From Streptomyces sp. NBC_00237 (GTDB taxonomy: Bacteria > Actinomycetota > Actinomycetes > Streptomycetales > Streptomycetaceae): a stretch of DNA of 64,000 bases. The notes beneath the pieces were generated by a model. It did not search any database and was not told the origin of the DNA. It was given only the letters and a program-made list of their open reading frames with translations. How positions within the stretch are numbered: the first letter of the stretch is position 1; every line of letters begins with the position of its first letter. Shown here piece after piece: positions 1 through 9,765 of this stretch. A program made the position numbers and the translations under genes. The stretch lies in assembly GCF_026342435.1 (NCBI RefSeq), contig NZ_JAPEMT010000001.1, positions 1,043,993 to 1,107,992 on the forward strand, read 5' to 3'.

Positions 1-1
1 G

Positions 2-100
2 AGGGAGCACGAGGCTTCTCGCGAAGAGGTCCAGTCCCACATGTCCCACGTCCGCAACAGCCTCGCCACTCTGACCGGCCGCGCCCCCGCCGAGGGCTGA
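2..100 (+). CDS. C-terminal end of an unidentified protein (partial)
   Basis: Only the last 32 codons and the TGA stop are inside the window, so the gene starts upstream of it. The visible tail is charged and helix-prone (REHEASREEVQSHMSHVRNS, then a short Ala/Gly/Pro-containing end). I do not recognise the family from this fragment. It ends well before the convergent MFS exporter gene and is separated from it by a repeat-filled stretch. The reading frame has the expected G/C-rich third positions, which supports it being real. Confidence 0.5.
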   Translation, partial: REHEASREEVQSHMSHVRNSLATLTGRAPAEG

Positions 101-317
101 CCACAGCCCCAACACCACCTCCAGGGGCTACACCCCTCACCCCCTGCCCCGCACTCCCACCTCACCCCCTGCCCCGCACTCCCACCTCACCCCCTGTCCT
201 GCACTCCCGCCTCCCCCCTGGGGCTCCGCTTCCGCCCAGCCCCCTTGGGCTCCGCTCCACCTCACCCCCTGGCCCGCGCTCCCGCCTCGCCCCCTTGGGC
301 TCCACCCCTCCGCTCCC

Positions 318-597
318 GCCTAGCCTCCTTGGGCGGCGGGGCCGCCCCCCGGGGGCGGGACGGGCGGGCAAGGGGGCGGCCCCTCTCGCTCCGGGCCTAC
401 CCCGGTGCTGCCCGCTGTTACCTCCACCGTTGGGTGCGCCGCACCCGGGTGCGCCTGCGGCGGGCCGCCCCAGACCCTTCCCCAAGCTCTCAACTTCGTT
501 CGAGCAGGGGAGACCCCATCCTTCACCTAAACTCGCGAGGCTTGGGGGTCGGATGTGCGGGTGCGTGGGGGCTGGGCGCGCAGTTCCCCGCGCCCCT
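318..597 (-). repeat. Dispersed G+C-rich repeat, copy A
   Basis: This is an inverted copy of a sequence that recurs near 22.65, 51.65 and 59.27 kb. The shared core contains CCCCCTTGCCCGCCCGTTCC and a self-complementary GCCCCCCGGGGGC. At the far end it has the CGCGGGGAACTGCGCG block, seen here as its complement at about 576-597. The stretch 101-317 before it holds imperfect pyrimidine-rich tandem units (CACCCCCTGCCCCGCACTCC type) and no convincing gene. The copy runs into the 3' end of the MFS gene, so the last codons of that protein come from the repeat. Confidence 0.75.
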
Positions 598-2223
598 GGA
601 GGTCGCTTCTCCGGAGCCCGACCCCGCGTCGGAGGGGTCCGCTTCTCCCAGTACCGGAAACCTCCTCGGAGCCAGTACCACCAACGCCACCAGAGCACAC
701 AACCCCGCCCCCGCCGCCCCCAGATACACATGGTCCACCGCCGCGTCCACCGCCCTGCGCAGGTACTCCGCCGCCCCCGCACCGAGCGCCGACTCCGGGT
801 CGGTCAGCGCGTGGGACACCGAGTCAAGGTCCGCCGGGAGCCCCTCCCGGAGAGCCCCCGGAGCCGACTCCAGCCGCGACGCCAGCGTCGCGTTCGCCAC
901 CGCGCCGAACACCGCCGCCCCCACGCTCTGCCCGAGCTGCCGGTAGAAGAGGATCGACGCCGTCGCCGTGCCCCGCTCCGACCAGCCCACCGTCGACTGC
1001 ACTCCGACGATCAACGGGAGTTGGAAGAGCCCGAGCGCCCCGCCGAGCAGCAGCATGATCAGCGCGGGCATCCACGCCGAGCCGGGAAAGGGCAGGAGGG
1101 GGAACGCCAGCAGGATCACCGTCGCCAGCGAGATCCCGATGATCGCGGTCTGGCGGAACCCGATCCGCCGGTACACGTGCTGGCTCAGCGCCGCCGAAAC
1201 CGGCCAGCTCAACGTCATGATCGACAGCACGAAGCCCGCCGCCGTCGGGCCGAGGCCGAGGACCGACTGCGCGTACGTCGGCAGGAAGACCACCGGCGCG
1301 ACCATCAGCAGCCCGAGCATGCCCAGCGCCACGTTCACCGAGGCGATCGTGCGCCGCCGCCACACCCACCCGGGCAGGATGGGTTCGGCCGCGCGCCGTT
1401 CCACCACCACGACCACGACCACCAGTACGGCGCTCGCCGCGAACAGGGCCAGGGACGGGGCGGAGAGCCACGGCCAGACGACCCCGCCCTGCACCAGCGC
1501 CGTCAACAGCAGCCCGCCGCAGGCGAACACGGCGAGTGCACCGGGCCAGTCGATACGAGAACGTACAGCGGAGGCCCCGGGTTCCCGCCCCGGCTCCCGC
1601 AGGTACTTCGCGATCAGCCACATCGCGAGCGCGCCCACCGGCAGGTTGATCAGGAAGATCCAGCGCCAGTCCGCGTACGTGGCCAGGACCCCGCCCACCG
1701 CCGGGCCCGCGACCGCCGACACCGCCCACACCGTCGACAGCTTGGCCTGGATCTTCGGGCGTTCCTTGAGCGGGTAGAGGTCGGCGGCGACGGTCTGGAC
1801 GGTGCCCTGTATCGCTCCGCCGCCCAGGCCCTGCACGATGCGGAACGCGATCAGCGCGGGCATGTTCCAGGCGAACGCGCAGAGTACCGAGCCGAGGAGG
1901 AAGAGGGCTGTGCCCGTGATGAGCACGGGCTTGCGGCCGAAGGTGTCGGACAGCTTCCCGTACACCGGGAGGGTGACCGTCACCGCGAGGAGGTAGCCGG
2001 AGAAGAGCCAGGAGAAGACGGTGAATCCGCCCAGGTCCCCGACGATCTGGGGGACGGCCGTGGAGACGATCGTGCCGTCGAGCGCCGCCAGCGCCATGCT
2101 CAGCATGAGCGCGGCGACGACCGGCCCGCGCCGCGCGGAGGCGGCTGTGGGTGCGGCTGTGGCGGTGGGTGGGACTGTCTCCCCGGCGCCCTCGACCGTG
2201 CCACTTACATCTTTGTCGGCCAC
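523..2223 (-). CDS. MFS drug/proton antiporter, DHA2 (EmrB/QacA) type
   Basis: Predicted cytoplasmic-membrane exporter of about 566 residues with around 14 hydrophobic segments. The DHA2 signature LDGTIVSTAVP lies at about residues 49-58 and the MFS motif A GKLSDTFGRKP at about 89-99. The GTG at 2223 is chosen because GGGGAAGGG sits about 8 nt upstream; an ORF reading back to 2259 has no better site. The family couples drug efflux to proton influx; the substrate cannot be read from sequence. The C-terminal tail after the last membrane helix is Gly/Pro-rich, and its last 20-25 codons overlap the dispersed repeat. The gene stands alone and converges on the partial gene at the window start, so a regulator is not visible. 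Confidence 0.88.
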   Translation of the reverse strand: MADKDVSGTVEGAGETVPPTATAAPTAASARRGPVVAALMLSMALAALDGTIVSTAVPQIVGDLGGFTVFSWLFSGYLLAVTVTLPVYGKLSDTFGRKPVLITGTALFLLGSVLCAFAWNMPALIAFRIVQGLGGGAIQGTVQTVAADLYPLKERPKIQAKLSTVWAVSAVAGPAVGGVLATYADWRWIFLINLPVGALAMWLIAKYLREPGREPGASAVRSRIDWPGALAVFACGGLLLTALVQGGVVWPWLSAPSLALFAASAVLVVVVVVVERRAAEPILPGWVWRRRTIASVNVALGMLGLLMVAPVVFLPTYAQSVLGLGPTAAGFVLSIMTLSWPVSAALSQHVYRRIGFRQTAIIGISLATVILLAFPLLPFPGSAWMPALIMLLLGGALGLFQLPLIVGVQSTVGWSERGTATASILFYRQLGQSVGAAVFGAVANATLASRLESAPGALREGLPADLDSVSHALTDPESALGAGAAEYLRRAVDAAVDHVYLGAAGAGLCALVALVVLAPRRFPVLGEADPSDAGSGSGEATSRGAGNCAPSPHAPAHPTPKPREFR

Positions 2224-2465
2224 CGAATTCCCTTCCCCCTGCACGTATTTTCCCGGCACAGCGTCTCACCCGCAGGTCGGACAGGGGAGGGCGCGCAACG
2301 GGTGGAGCGGCCCCGGCCCGCGCTCCACCCAGGGGTTGAGAAGTGCGGGTGGAATTCCCCTACTTCGGCGCAGCCCCCGCTTGGTACCCACGGGCGACGT
2401 GCCCCGGCGGTCCCCTCTCTAGCGTGGAATGAGGCGAAGTACGGGACTGGACAAGGGGACTTGGC

Positions 2466-3254
2466 ATGACAACGGCGGTAGGCATTCCCCAGCACGGGGG
2501 CACGCACGGGAACGCGGCCGTCGCGGCGCGCGCACGGCAGGTCGTCAAGGCGTACGGGGTCGGGGAGACCCGCGTCGTGGCGCTCGACCACGTCGACGTG
2601 GACATCGCGCGGGGCGAGTTCACGGCGATCATGGGGCCCTCCGGGTCCGGCAAGTCCACGCTGATGCACTGCCTCGCCGGGCTCGACACGGTGACCGAGG
2701 GGGAGATCCACCTCGCCGACACCGAGATCACGGGACTGAAGGACAAGCGGCTGACGCAGCTGCGGCGGGACCGGATCGGGTTCATCTTCCAGTCCTTCAA
2801 CCTGCTGCCCACGCTCAACGCCATCGAGAACATCACGCTGCCCATGGACATCGCGGGCCGCAAGCCCGACCCTCAGTGGCTGCGGCGGGTCGTGGAGACG
2901 GTGGGTCTGGGGGATCGGCTGAAGCACCGGCCCACCGAACTGTCCGGCGGTCAGCAGCAACGGGTCGCCGTGGCAAGGGCGTTGGCGGCCCGGCCCGAGA
3001 TCATCTTCGGGGACGAGCCGACCGGGAATCTGGACTCCCGGTCGGGTGCCGAGGTGCTGGACTTCCTGCGGCTGTCCGTGGACGAGCTGGGGCAGACCAT
3101 CGTGATGGTCACCCACGACCCGGTGGCCGCCTCGTACGCGGACCGTGTGCTGTATCTCGCGGACGGCAGGATCGTCGACGAGATGCGGCGGCCGACCGCC
3201 GAACTCGTACTGGACCGCATGAAGGCTTTTGACGGGCGGGGGCGGACGTCATGA
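2466..3254 (+). CDS. ABC transporter ATP-binding protein, MacB/LolD type
   Basis: A 262-residue cytoplasmic ATPase. It has Walker A GPSGSGKST (about 57-65), Q-loop FIFQ (about 106-109), signature LSGGQQQR (159-166), Walker B IIFGDEPT (179-186) and the switch His in VTHDP (about 217). It is the MacB/LolD/FtsE-like branch, which powers FtsX-type permeases that move lipoproteins, peptides or drugs or act mechanically on the envelope. The stop overlaps the permease start by 4 bp (ATGA), so the two are co-translated. A possible -10 (TAGCGT, 2420-2425) lies about 40 nt upstream. A closely similar ATPase lies at 45713-46489 on the other strand. Confidence 0.93.
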   Translation: MTTAVGIPQHGGTHGNAAVAARARQVVKAYGVGETRVVALDHVDVDIARGEFTAIMGPSGSGKSTLMHCLAGLDTVTEGEIHLADTEITGLKDKRLTQLRRDRIGFIFQSFNLLPTLNAIENITLPMDIAGRKPDPQWLRRVVETVGLGDRLKHRPTELSGGQQQRVAVARALAARPEIIFGDEPTGNLDSRSGAEVLDFLRLSVDELGQTIVMVTHDPVAASYADRVLYLADGRIVDEMRRPTAELVLDRMKAFDGRGRTS

Positions 3255-5827
3255 CCGTCTGGAAGACCTCGGTGCGCAACTTCTTCGCGCACAAGGGCCG
3301 CATGGCGCTCTCTGCCGTCGCCGTCCTGCTGTCGGTGGGATTCGTCTGCGGGACCCTCGTCTTCACCGACACCATGAACACCACCTTCGACAAGCTCTTC
3401 GCGACCACCTCCGCCGACGTCACCGTGACGCCGAAGAAGGAGAAGGACGACAGTTCGGCAGTCAACTCCGGTCGCCCGCTGACCGTTCCGGCCGCCGCCG
3501 TCGGCACGCTGAAGCGGACGGAGGGCGTGCGGGACGCCGAAGGAACCGTCAGCAGTGAGTCGGTCACCGTCGTCAACGGCAAGAACGAGAACATGGGGTC
3601 CGAGAACGGTGCCCCGACCTTCGCGGGCAACTGGTCCGGCAGCAACGCCCGTTCCCTGGACATCACCTCCGGGCACGCCCCGCGCGGGCCCACCGAGATC
3701 ATGGTCGACGCCGACACCGCCGACAAGCACGGGCTGAAGATCGGCGACGAGCTGCGGACCATCGCCGTGACGGGGGACCACACCGCCCGGATCAGCGGGA
3801 TCGCCACCTTCAGGACCACCAATCCCGGCGCGACCCTCGTCTTCCTCGACACCGCCACCGCGCAGCGCCAACTGCTCGGCAGGGAAGGGCTGTTCAGTGG
3901 GATCAACGTCACCGCCGGGGACGGGATCGGTGAGGTGCGGCTCAAGGAGAAGGTGAGCGGCGCGCTCGGCGCGGGGGCGTACACGTACCAGACCAAGGCG
4001 GAGAACGCGGCGGAGAACAAGAGCGATCTCGCGTCGTTCCTCGACGTCATGAAGTACGCGATGCTCGGCTTCGCCGGGATCGCCCTGCTGGTGGGCGTCT
4101 TCCTGATCATCAACACGTTCTCCATGCTGGTCGCCCAGCGCACCCGGGAGATCGGGCTGATGCGGGCGCTCGGGTCCAGCCGGCGGCAGGTCAACCGGTC
4201 GGTGCTGCTCGAAGCGCTGATGCTCGGTGTCGTCGGGTCGGTCCTCGGCGTCGGGGCCGGGGTGGGACTCGCCCTCGGGCTGATGAAGTTCATGAGCGCG
4301 ATCGGCATGAACCTGGCGACCACCGACCTCACCTTCAGGTGGCCCACCGCGGTCATCGGGCTGGTGCTGGGGGTCGTCGTGACGGTCGTCGCCGCGTACC
4401 TTCCGGCGCGGCGGGCGGGGAAGGTGTCCCCGATGGCCGCCCTGCGCGACGTGGGGGTCCCGGCCGACGGGAAGTCCGGGCGGGTGCGGGCGGTCCTCGG
4501 CACCGTACTGACGCTGGCGGGCGGGGCCGGGCTGTACGCCGCCGGGCAGGCGACCAAGTCGGGCGAGGGCGCGCTGCTGCTCGGCGTGGGCGTGGTGTGC
4601 AGCCTGGTGGGGTTCGTCGTGATCGGGCCGCTGCTGGTGGCCTTCGTGGTGAAGGGGCTCGGGGCTGTCGTCCTGCGGGGCTTCGGACCCGTCGGGCGGA
4701 TGGCGGAGCGCAACGCCCTGCGCAACCCGAGGCGTACCGGAGCGACCGGGTCGGCGTTGATGATCGGGCTGGCGCTGGTGGCCTGCCTCTCGGTCGGCGC
4801 GTCGTCGATGGTGGCTTCGGCGACGGACGAGCTGGACCGCTCGGTGGGCGCTGACTTCACCGTACGGTCGAACAACGGGCAGCCCGTGCTGCCGCAGGCC
4901 CGGAAGGCCGTGGAGAAGGCCGACGGCCTCGCCCGCGTCACCCACTACAAGGGGGTCGACGCCCGGGTGACCGCGCCCGACGGGACGTCCGGGCGGCGGA
5001 TGCTGTCGGCCACGGATCCCTCGTACATGCAGGACGTACGGCGGGCGACGGTGTCCGGTGAGCTGGCGAAGGCGTACGAGCCGGGGGCGATGTCGGTCGG
5101 GCAGGACTACGCGCAGCAGCACCGGGTGAAGGTCGGGGACGAGCTGGGCGTCGTCTTCCCTGCCGGGAAGGCGGTGAAGCTGCGGGTCGCGGCCATCACG
5201 TCGGACGACGTGAACGTCGACAAGGGGGCGATGTACCTGAGCATCGCCACCGCCGCGCAGCACATCCCCGCCGACCGGATGCCGCAGGACATGATGCTCT
5301 TCGCGAAGGCGGCGGAGGGGCAGGCGGACACGGCGTACGCGTCGATGAAGGCGGCCGTGGCGCAGTACCCGCAGTACAAGGTGCTGAACTCGACGGACTA
5401 CAAGAAGGACCTGAAGGCGCAGATCGATCAGTTGCTCAACATCGTTTATGGGTTGCTGGGGCTGGCGATCGTGGTGGCCGTGCTGGGGGTCGTGAACACG
5501 CTGGCCCTGTCGGTCGTCGAGCGGACCCGGGAGATCGGGCTGATGCGGGCGATCGGGCTCTCGCGGCGGCAGATGCGGCGGATGATCCGGCTGGAGTCGG
5601 TGGTGATCGCCCTCTTCGGGGCGCTGCTGGGGCTCGGGCTCGGGCTGGCGTGGGGGACGGCGGCGCAGAAGCTGATGGCGTTGGAGGGGATCACCATTCT
5701 GGAGATTCCGTGGAGCACGATCGGGGTGGTGTTCGTGGCGTCGGCGCTGGTGGGGTTGCTGGCGGCGCTCGTTCCGGCGTTTCGGGCGGCTCGGCTCAAC
5801 ATCCTCACGGCGATCGCGACGGACTGA
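3251..5827 (+). CDS. ABC transporter permease with two FtsX/MacB domains
   Basis: An 858-residue membrane protein starting with ATG inside the end of the ATPase gene. An N-terminal helix (about 15-38) is followed by an extracytoplasmic MacB_PCD-like region. The first FtsX block is at about 270-395 (contains TREIGLMRALGSSRRQV). More helices follow, then a second extracytoplasmic region, and a second FtsX block at about 730-850 (TREIGLMRAIGLSRRQM). This duplicated layout is typical of actinobacterial fused permeases. With the upstream ATPase it forms a complete two-gene exporter. The substrate is unknown. The same architecture recurs at 43094-45625. Confidence 0.92.
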   Translation: MTVWKTSVRNFFAHKGRMALSAVAVLLSVGFVCGTLVFTDTMNTTFDKLFATTSADVTVTPKKEKDDSSAVNSGRPLTVPAAAVGTLKRTEGVRDAEGTVSSESVTVVNGKNENMGSENGAPTFAGNWSGSNARSLDITSGHAPRGPTEIMVDADTADKHGLKIGDELRTIAVTGDHTARISGIATFRTTNPGATLVFLDTATAQRQLLGREGLFSGINVTAGDGIGEVRLKEKVSGALGAGAYTYQTKAENAAENKSDLASFLDVMKYAMLGFAGIALLVGVFLIINTFSMLVAQRTREIGLMRALGSSRRQVNRSVLLEALMLGVVGSVLGVGAGVGLALGLMKFMSAIGMNLATTDLTFRWPTAVIGLVLGVVVTVVAAYLPARRAGKVSPMAALRDVGVPADGKSGRVRAVLGTVLTLAGGAGLYAAGQATKSGEGALLLGVGVVCSLVGFVVIGPLLVAFVVKGLGAVVLRGFGPVGRMAERNALRNPRRTGATGSALMIGLALVACLSVGASSMVASATDELDRSVGADFTVRSNNGQPVLPQARKAVEKADGLARVTHYKGVDARVTAPDGTSGRRMLSATDPSYMQDVRRATVSGELAKAYEPGAMSVGQDYAQQHRVKVGDELGVVFPAGKAVKLRVAAITSDDVNVDKGAMYLSIATAAQHIPADRMPQDMMLFAKAAEGQADTAYASMKAAVAQYPQYKVLNSTDYKKDLKAQIDQLLNIVYGLLGLAIVVAVLGVVNTLALSVVERTREIGLMRAIGLSRRQMRRMIRLESVVIALFGALLGLGLGLAWGTAAQKLMALEGITILEIPWSTIGVVFVASALVGLLAALVPAFRAARLNILTAIATD

Positions 5828-5844
5828 GACCGGGGCGGGGGCGG

Positions 5845-5900
5845 GGTGGGGGTGGCGGGGGCTCCACCCCCGGCCCCCGGCCCCGCCTTCGGCGTGTCGC
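5845..5900. terminator. Hairpin-rich intergenic segment after the ABC operon
   Basis: CGGGGG (5856-5861), a CTCCA loop and CCCCCG (5867-5872) can form a stem downstream of the permease stop. No T-run follows, as is usual in Streptomyces. The hairpin resembles the stem in the composite repeats near 9.67 and 15.3 kb, so it is both terminator-like and part of a repeat family. Confidence 0.5.
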
Positions 5901-6096
5901 ATCCACGCGGCGGAGCCGTGCGGTGGTGCGGTCCCGTGAGGCCCCCGTTCGGCCAGCGGCCCCTCGTGGCGCGTCGTAGGCTGGGAGCCCCCGGCCCGTG
6001 AGACGTGTCGGGCGGCTCGCGTTGCCCGCTCGGCCCCGGCCCCGGCGGGGCAGTGCGGTCCACCTCAGTGATCAAGCGTTCGGATGGATGCCTTTC

Positions 6097-9000
6097 ATGA
6101 GCCTGCACGGCCTGCTGGATGCGGTAGTACGAGACGCGGCGCTCGCCGAAGCGGTCAAGGCCGCCGTCGACGGCCACCGCATGCACGTCGACCTCGTCGG
6201 ACCCTCCGCCGCCCGCCCCTTCGTCCTCGCCGCCCTCGCCCGCGACGCCGGTCGGCCCGTGCTGGCGGTCACCGCCACCGGGCGCGAGGCCGAGGAGCTG
6301 GCCGCGACGCTGCGGACGCTGCTGCCGGAGGACTCCGTGGCGGAGTTCCCGGCCTGGGAGACGCTGCCGCACGAGCGGCTGTCGCCCCGCTCGGACACCG
6401 TCGGGCGTCGGCTCGCGGTACTGCGCAGGCTGGCCCACCCGAGCGCCGACGACCCCGCCGCCGGTCCGGTCAGCGTGGTCGTGGCTCCCGTGAGGTCCGT
6501 GCTTCAGCCGCAGGTCAAGGGGCTCGGCGAACTGGTCCCCGTGGCGTTGCGGTCCGGGCAGAGCGCCGACCTCGGCGAGGTGACGGAGGCGCTCGCGGCG
6601 GCCGCGTACCAGCGGGTGGAGCTGGTGGAGAAGCGCGGCGAGTTCGCCGTACGGGGCGGGATCCTCGATGTCTTTCCGCCGACCGAGGAACACCCCCTGC
6701 GCGTGGAGTTCTGGGGGGACGACGTCGAGGAGATCCGGTACTTCAAGGTGGCCGACCAGCGGTCCCTGGAGGTCGCGGCGCACGGGGTGTGGGCGCCGCC
6801 GTGCCGGGAGCTGCTGCTGACGGACGAGGTCAGGGGCAAGGCCGCGGCCCTCGCGGAGGCGCACCCCGAGCTCGGGGAGCTGCTGAACAAGATCGCCGAG
6901 GGGATCGCCGTCGAGGGGATGGAGTCGCTGGCTCCGGTTCTCTTGGACGAGATGGAGCTGCTGCTGGACGTTCTGCCCGAGGGGGCGATGGCGGTCGTCT
7001 GCGATCCGGAGCGGGTGCGGACCCGGGCCGCGGATCTCGTCGCGACGAGCCAGGAGTTCCTCCAGGCGTCGTGGGCGGCCACCGCGGGCGGCGGCGTGGC
7101 TCCCATCGACGTGGGTGCGGCGTCCCTGTGGGGCATCGCCGACGTGCGGGACCGGGCGCGCGAGCTCGGGATGATGTGGTGGTCGGTTTCGCCCTTCGCC
7201 GCCGATGCCGCGGACTTCGAGGACGACACCCTCAAGCTCGGCATGCACGCCCCCGAGATGTACCGGGGCGACACCGCGAAGGCGCTGGCCGACACCAAGG
7301 GGTGGCTGGCGGACGGCTGGCGCACCGTGTTCGTGACGGAGGGGCACGGGCCCGCCTCCCGTACGGTCGAGGTGTTGTCGGGAGAGGGGATCGCGGCGCG
7401 GCTCGATGCCGACCTCGCGGAGATCTCGCCGAACGTCGTGCACGTGGCGTGCGGGTCTCTCGACAACGGTTTCGTCGACCCGGTGCTTCAGCTGGCCGTG
7501 CTGACCGAGACCGATCTGACCGGGCAGCGCACCGCCACCAAGGAACTCGGGCGGATGCCCGCCCGGCGGCGCAAGTCCGTCGACCCGCTCACCCTCCAGG
7601 TCGGCGACTTCATCGTGCACGAGCAGCACGGCGTGGGGCGCTACATCGAGATGGTCCAGCGGACCGTGCAGGGTGCGACTCGCGAGTACCTGCTCGTCGA
7701 GTACGCGCCCGCCAAGCGCGGGCAGCCCGGAGACCGGCTGTACATCCCGACGGACCAGCTGGAGCAGGTCACGAAGTACGTGGGGGGCGAGGCTCCGACG
7801 CTGCACCGGCTCGGTGGGGCCGACTGGACGAAGACCAAGGCGCGGGCGAAGAAGGCGGTCAAGGAGATCGCCGCCGACCTCATCAAGCTGTACAGCGCGC
7901 GGATGGCGGCCCCCGGGCACACCTTCGGACCCGACACCCCCTGGCAGCGCGAGCTGGAGGACGCCTTCCCGTACGTGGAGACCCCCGACCAGCTGTCCAC
8001 CATCGCCGAGGTGAAGGAGGACATGGAGAAGTCCGTGCCCATGGACCGGCTGATCTGCGGTGACGTCGGGTACGGCAAGACCGAGATCGCGGTGCGCGCC
8101 GCCTTCAAGGCCGTACAGGACGGCAAGCAGGTGGCGGTGCTGGTGCCGACGACGCTGCTCGTGCAGCAGCACTTCGGGACGTTCACCGAGCGGTACGCGC
8201 AGTTCCCGGTGAGCGTGAAGGCGTTGAGCCGTTTCCAGAGCGAGAGTGAGTCCAAGGCGACGCTCGCCGGGCTCAAGGACGGTGCGGTCGACATCGTCAT
8301 CGGTACGCACCGGTTGTTCTCGCAGGAGACGCAGTTCAAGGACCTGGGGCTCGTCATCGTCGACGAGGAGCAGCGGTTCGGCGTCGAGCACAAGGAGCAG
8401 CTGAAGAAGCTGCGGGCCAACGTGGACGTGCTGACGATGTCGGCGACTCCGATTCCGAGGACGCTGGAGATGGCGGTCACCGGGATCCGCGAGATGTCGA
8501 CGATCACGACGCCGCCGGAGGAGCGCCATCCCGTGCTGACCTTCGTCGGTCCGTACGAGGAGAAGCAGATCGGGGCGGCGATCCGGCGCGAGCTGCTGCG
8601 GGAGGGGCAGGTCTTCTACATCCACAACCGGGTGGAGTCGATCGACCGGGCGGCGGCGAAGCTCCGGGAGATCGTGCCCGAGGCGCGGATCGCGACGGCG
8701 CACGGGCAGATGTCGGAGGCGGCGCTGGAGCAGGTCGTCGTCGATTTCTGGGAGAAGAAGTTCGACGTGCTCGTCTCGACGACCATCGTGGAGTCGGGGA
8801 TCGACATCTCGAACGCGAACACGCTGATCGTGGAGCGGGGCGACAACTTCGGGCTGTCGCAGCTCCATCAGCTGCGTGGGCGGGTCGGGCGCGGGCGGGA
8901 GCGGGGGTACGCGTACTTCCTGTACCCGCCGGAGAAGCCGTTGACGGAGACCGCGCACGAGAGGCTCGCGACGATCGCCCAGCACACCGAGATGGGTGCG

Positions 9001-9627
9001 GGCATGTACGTGGCCATGAAGGACCTGGAGATCCGGGGCGCGGGCAACATGCTGGGCGGGGAGCAGTCCGGGCACATCGCAGGTGTGGGCTTCGACCTGT
9101 ACATCCGGATGGTAGGGGAGGCCGTCGCCGACTACCGGGCGGCCGTGGACGGGACGGCGGAGGAAGAGGCTCCGCTGGAGGTGAAGATCGAGCTGCCGGT
9201 GGACGCGCACGTCCCGCACGACTACGCGCCGGGGGAGCGGCTCAGGCTCCAGGCGTACCGGGCGATCGCGGCGGCCACGACCGAGGCCGACATCACCGCG
9301 GTGCGGGAGGAGCTGACGGACCGGTACGGCAAGCTGCCGGAGCCCGTGGAGAACCTGTTGCTGGTGGCGGGGCTGAGGATGCTGGCGCGGGCGTGCGGGG
9401 TCGGAGAGATCGTGCTCCAGGGGCCGAACATCCGGTTCGCGCCGGTGGAGTTGAGGGAGTCGCAGGAGCTGCGGCTGAAGCGGTTGTATCCGCGGACGGT
9501 CATCAAGGGGGCGGCGGGGCAGATCCTGGTGCCGAGGCCGACGGGAGGGAAGATCGGAGGGAAGCCGGTGGTGGGGCGGGAGTTGTTGTCCTGGACCGGT
9601 GAGTTCCTGACGACGATCCTGAGCTGA
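6097..9627 (+). CDS. mfd: Transcription-repair coupling factor Mfd
   Basis: A 1176-residue superfamily-2 DNA translocase that removes RNA polymerase stalled at lesions and recruits UvrA. It has a UvrB-like N-terminal module (RGGILDVFPPTEEHPL at about 187-202) and an RNA-polymerase interaction domain at about 500-555 (GDFIVHEQHGVGRYIEM). The helicase core has Walker A GDVGYGKTE (about 654-662), DEEQ (about 755-758), TMSATPIPRTLEM and the arginine-finger motif QLRGRVGR. A C-terminal TRCF domain follows. The ATG at 6097 (MSLHGLLDAV) fits the family start; GTG and ATG codons further upstream (from 5998) are in frame but would add an unusual Arg-rich leader. Length matches actinobacterial Mfd. Confidence 0.97.
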   Translation: MSLHGLLDAVVRDAALAEAVKAAVDGHRMHVDLVGPSAARPFVLAALARDAGRPVLAVTATGREAEELAATLRTLLPEDSVAEFPAWETLPHERLSPRSDTVGRRLAVLRRLAHPSADDPAAGPVSVVVAPVRSVLQPQVKGLGELVPVALRSGQSADLGEVTEALAAAAYQRVELVEKRGEFAVRGGILDVFPPTEEHPLRVEFWGDDVEEIRYFKVADQRSLEVAAHGVWAPPCRELLLTDEVRGKAAALAEAHPELGELLNKIAEGIAVEGMESLAPVLLDEMELLLDVLPEGAMAVVCDPERVRTRAADLVATSQEFLQASWAATAGGGVAPIDVGAASLWGIADVRDRARELGMMWWSVSPFAADAADFEDDTLKLGMHAPEMYRGDTAKALADTKGWLADGWRTVFVTEGHGPASRTVEVLSGEGIAARLDADLAEISPNVVHVACGSLDNGFVDPVLQLAVLTETDLTGQRTATKELGRMPARRRKSVDPLTLQVGDFIVHEQHGVGRYIEMVQRTVQGATREYLLVEYAPAKRGQPGDRLYIPTDQLEQVTKYVGGEAPTLHRLGGADWTKTKARAKKAVKEIAADLIKLYSARMAAPGHTFGPDTPWQRELEDAFPYVETPDQLSTIAEVKEDMEKSVPMDRLICGDVGYGKTEIAVRAAFKAVQDGKQVAVLVPTTLLVQQHFGTFTERYAQFPVSVKALSRFQSESESKATLAGLKDGAVDIVIGTHRLFSQETQFKDLGLVIVDEEQRFGVEHKEQLKKLRANVDVLTMSATPIPRTLEMAVTGIREMSTITTPPEERHPVLTFVGPYEEKQIGAAIRRELLREGQVFYIHNRVESIDRAAAKLREIVPEARIATAHGQMSEAALEQVVVDFWEKKFDVLVSTTIVESGIDISNANTLIVERGDNFGLSQLHQLRGRVGRGRERGYAYFLYPPEKPLTETAHERLATIAQHTEMGAGMYVAMKDLEIRGAGNMLGGEQSGHIAGVGFDLYIRMVGEAVADYRAAVDGTAEEEAPLEVKIELPVDAHVPHDYAPGERLRLQAYRAIAAATTEADITAVREELTDRYGKLPEPVENLLLVAGLRMLARACGVGEIVLQGPNIRFAPVELRESQELRLKRLYPRTVIKGAAGQILVPRPTGGKIGGKPVVGRELLSWTGEFLTTILS

Positions 9628-9654
9628 GGCGGGGGTCCGTCCGCGCGGGTGGGG

Positions 9655-9765
9655 TGGGGCTGGGGTCACTGCCGGGGGCTCCGCCCCCGGACCCCCGTCC
9701 CGCCTTCGGCGGGTTGCGCCCACGCGGCGGAGCCGCACAGCGATACGGCCCCGCGCCCCTGGACG
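9655..9765. repeat. Composite terminator-like repeat at the 3' end of mfd and the YfhO gene
   Basis: Two adjacent hairpins lie between convergent genes: CCGGGGGCTCCGCCCCCGG (9672-9690) and CCCGCC/GGCGGG (9699-9713). They are followed by a GCGGCGGAGCCGCACAG unit. The same pair appears inverted at about 15.28-15.33 kb, and the last unit recurs at 15.17 and 59.6-59.8 kb. It can serve as a bidirectional terminator. It also encodes roughly the last 30 codons of the minus-strand YfhO-like protein. Confidence 0.65.

Noticed and set aside
295..2469. Long plus-strand ORF opposite the MFS exporter
   Set aside because: It is the antisense shadow of a clear membrane protein gene, with Arg/Pro/His-rich composition and no ribosome site.
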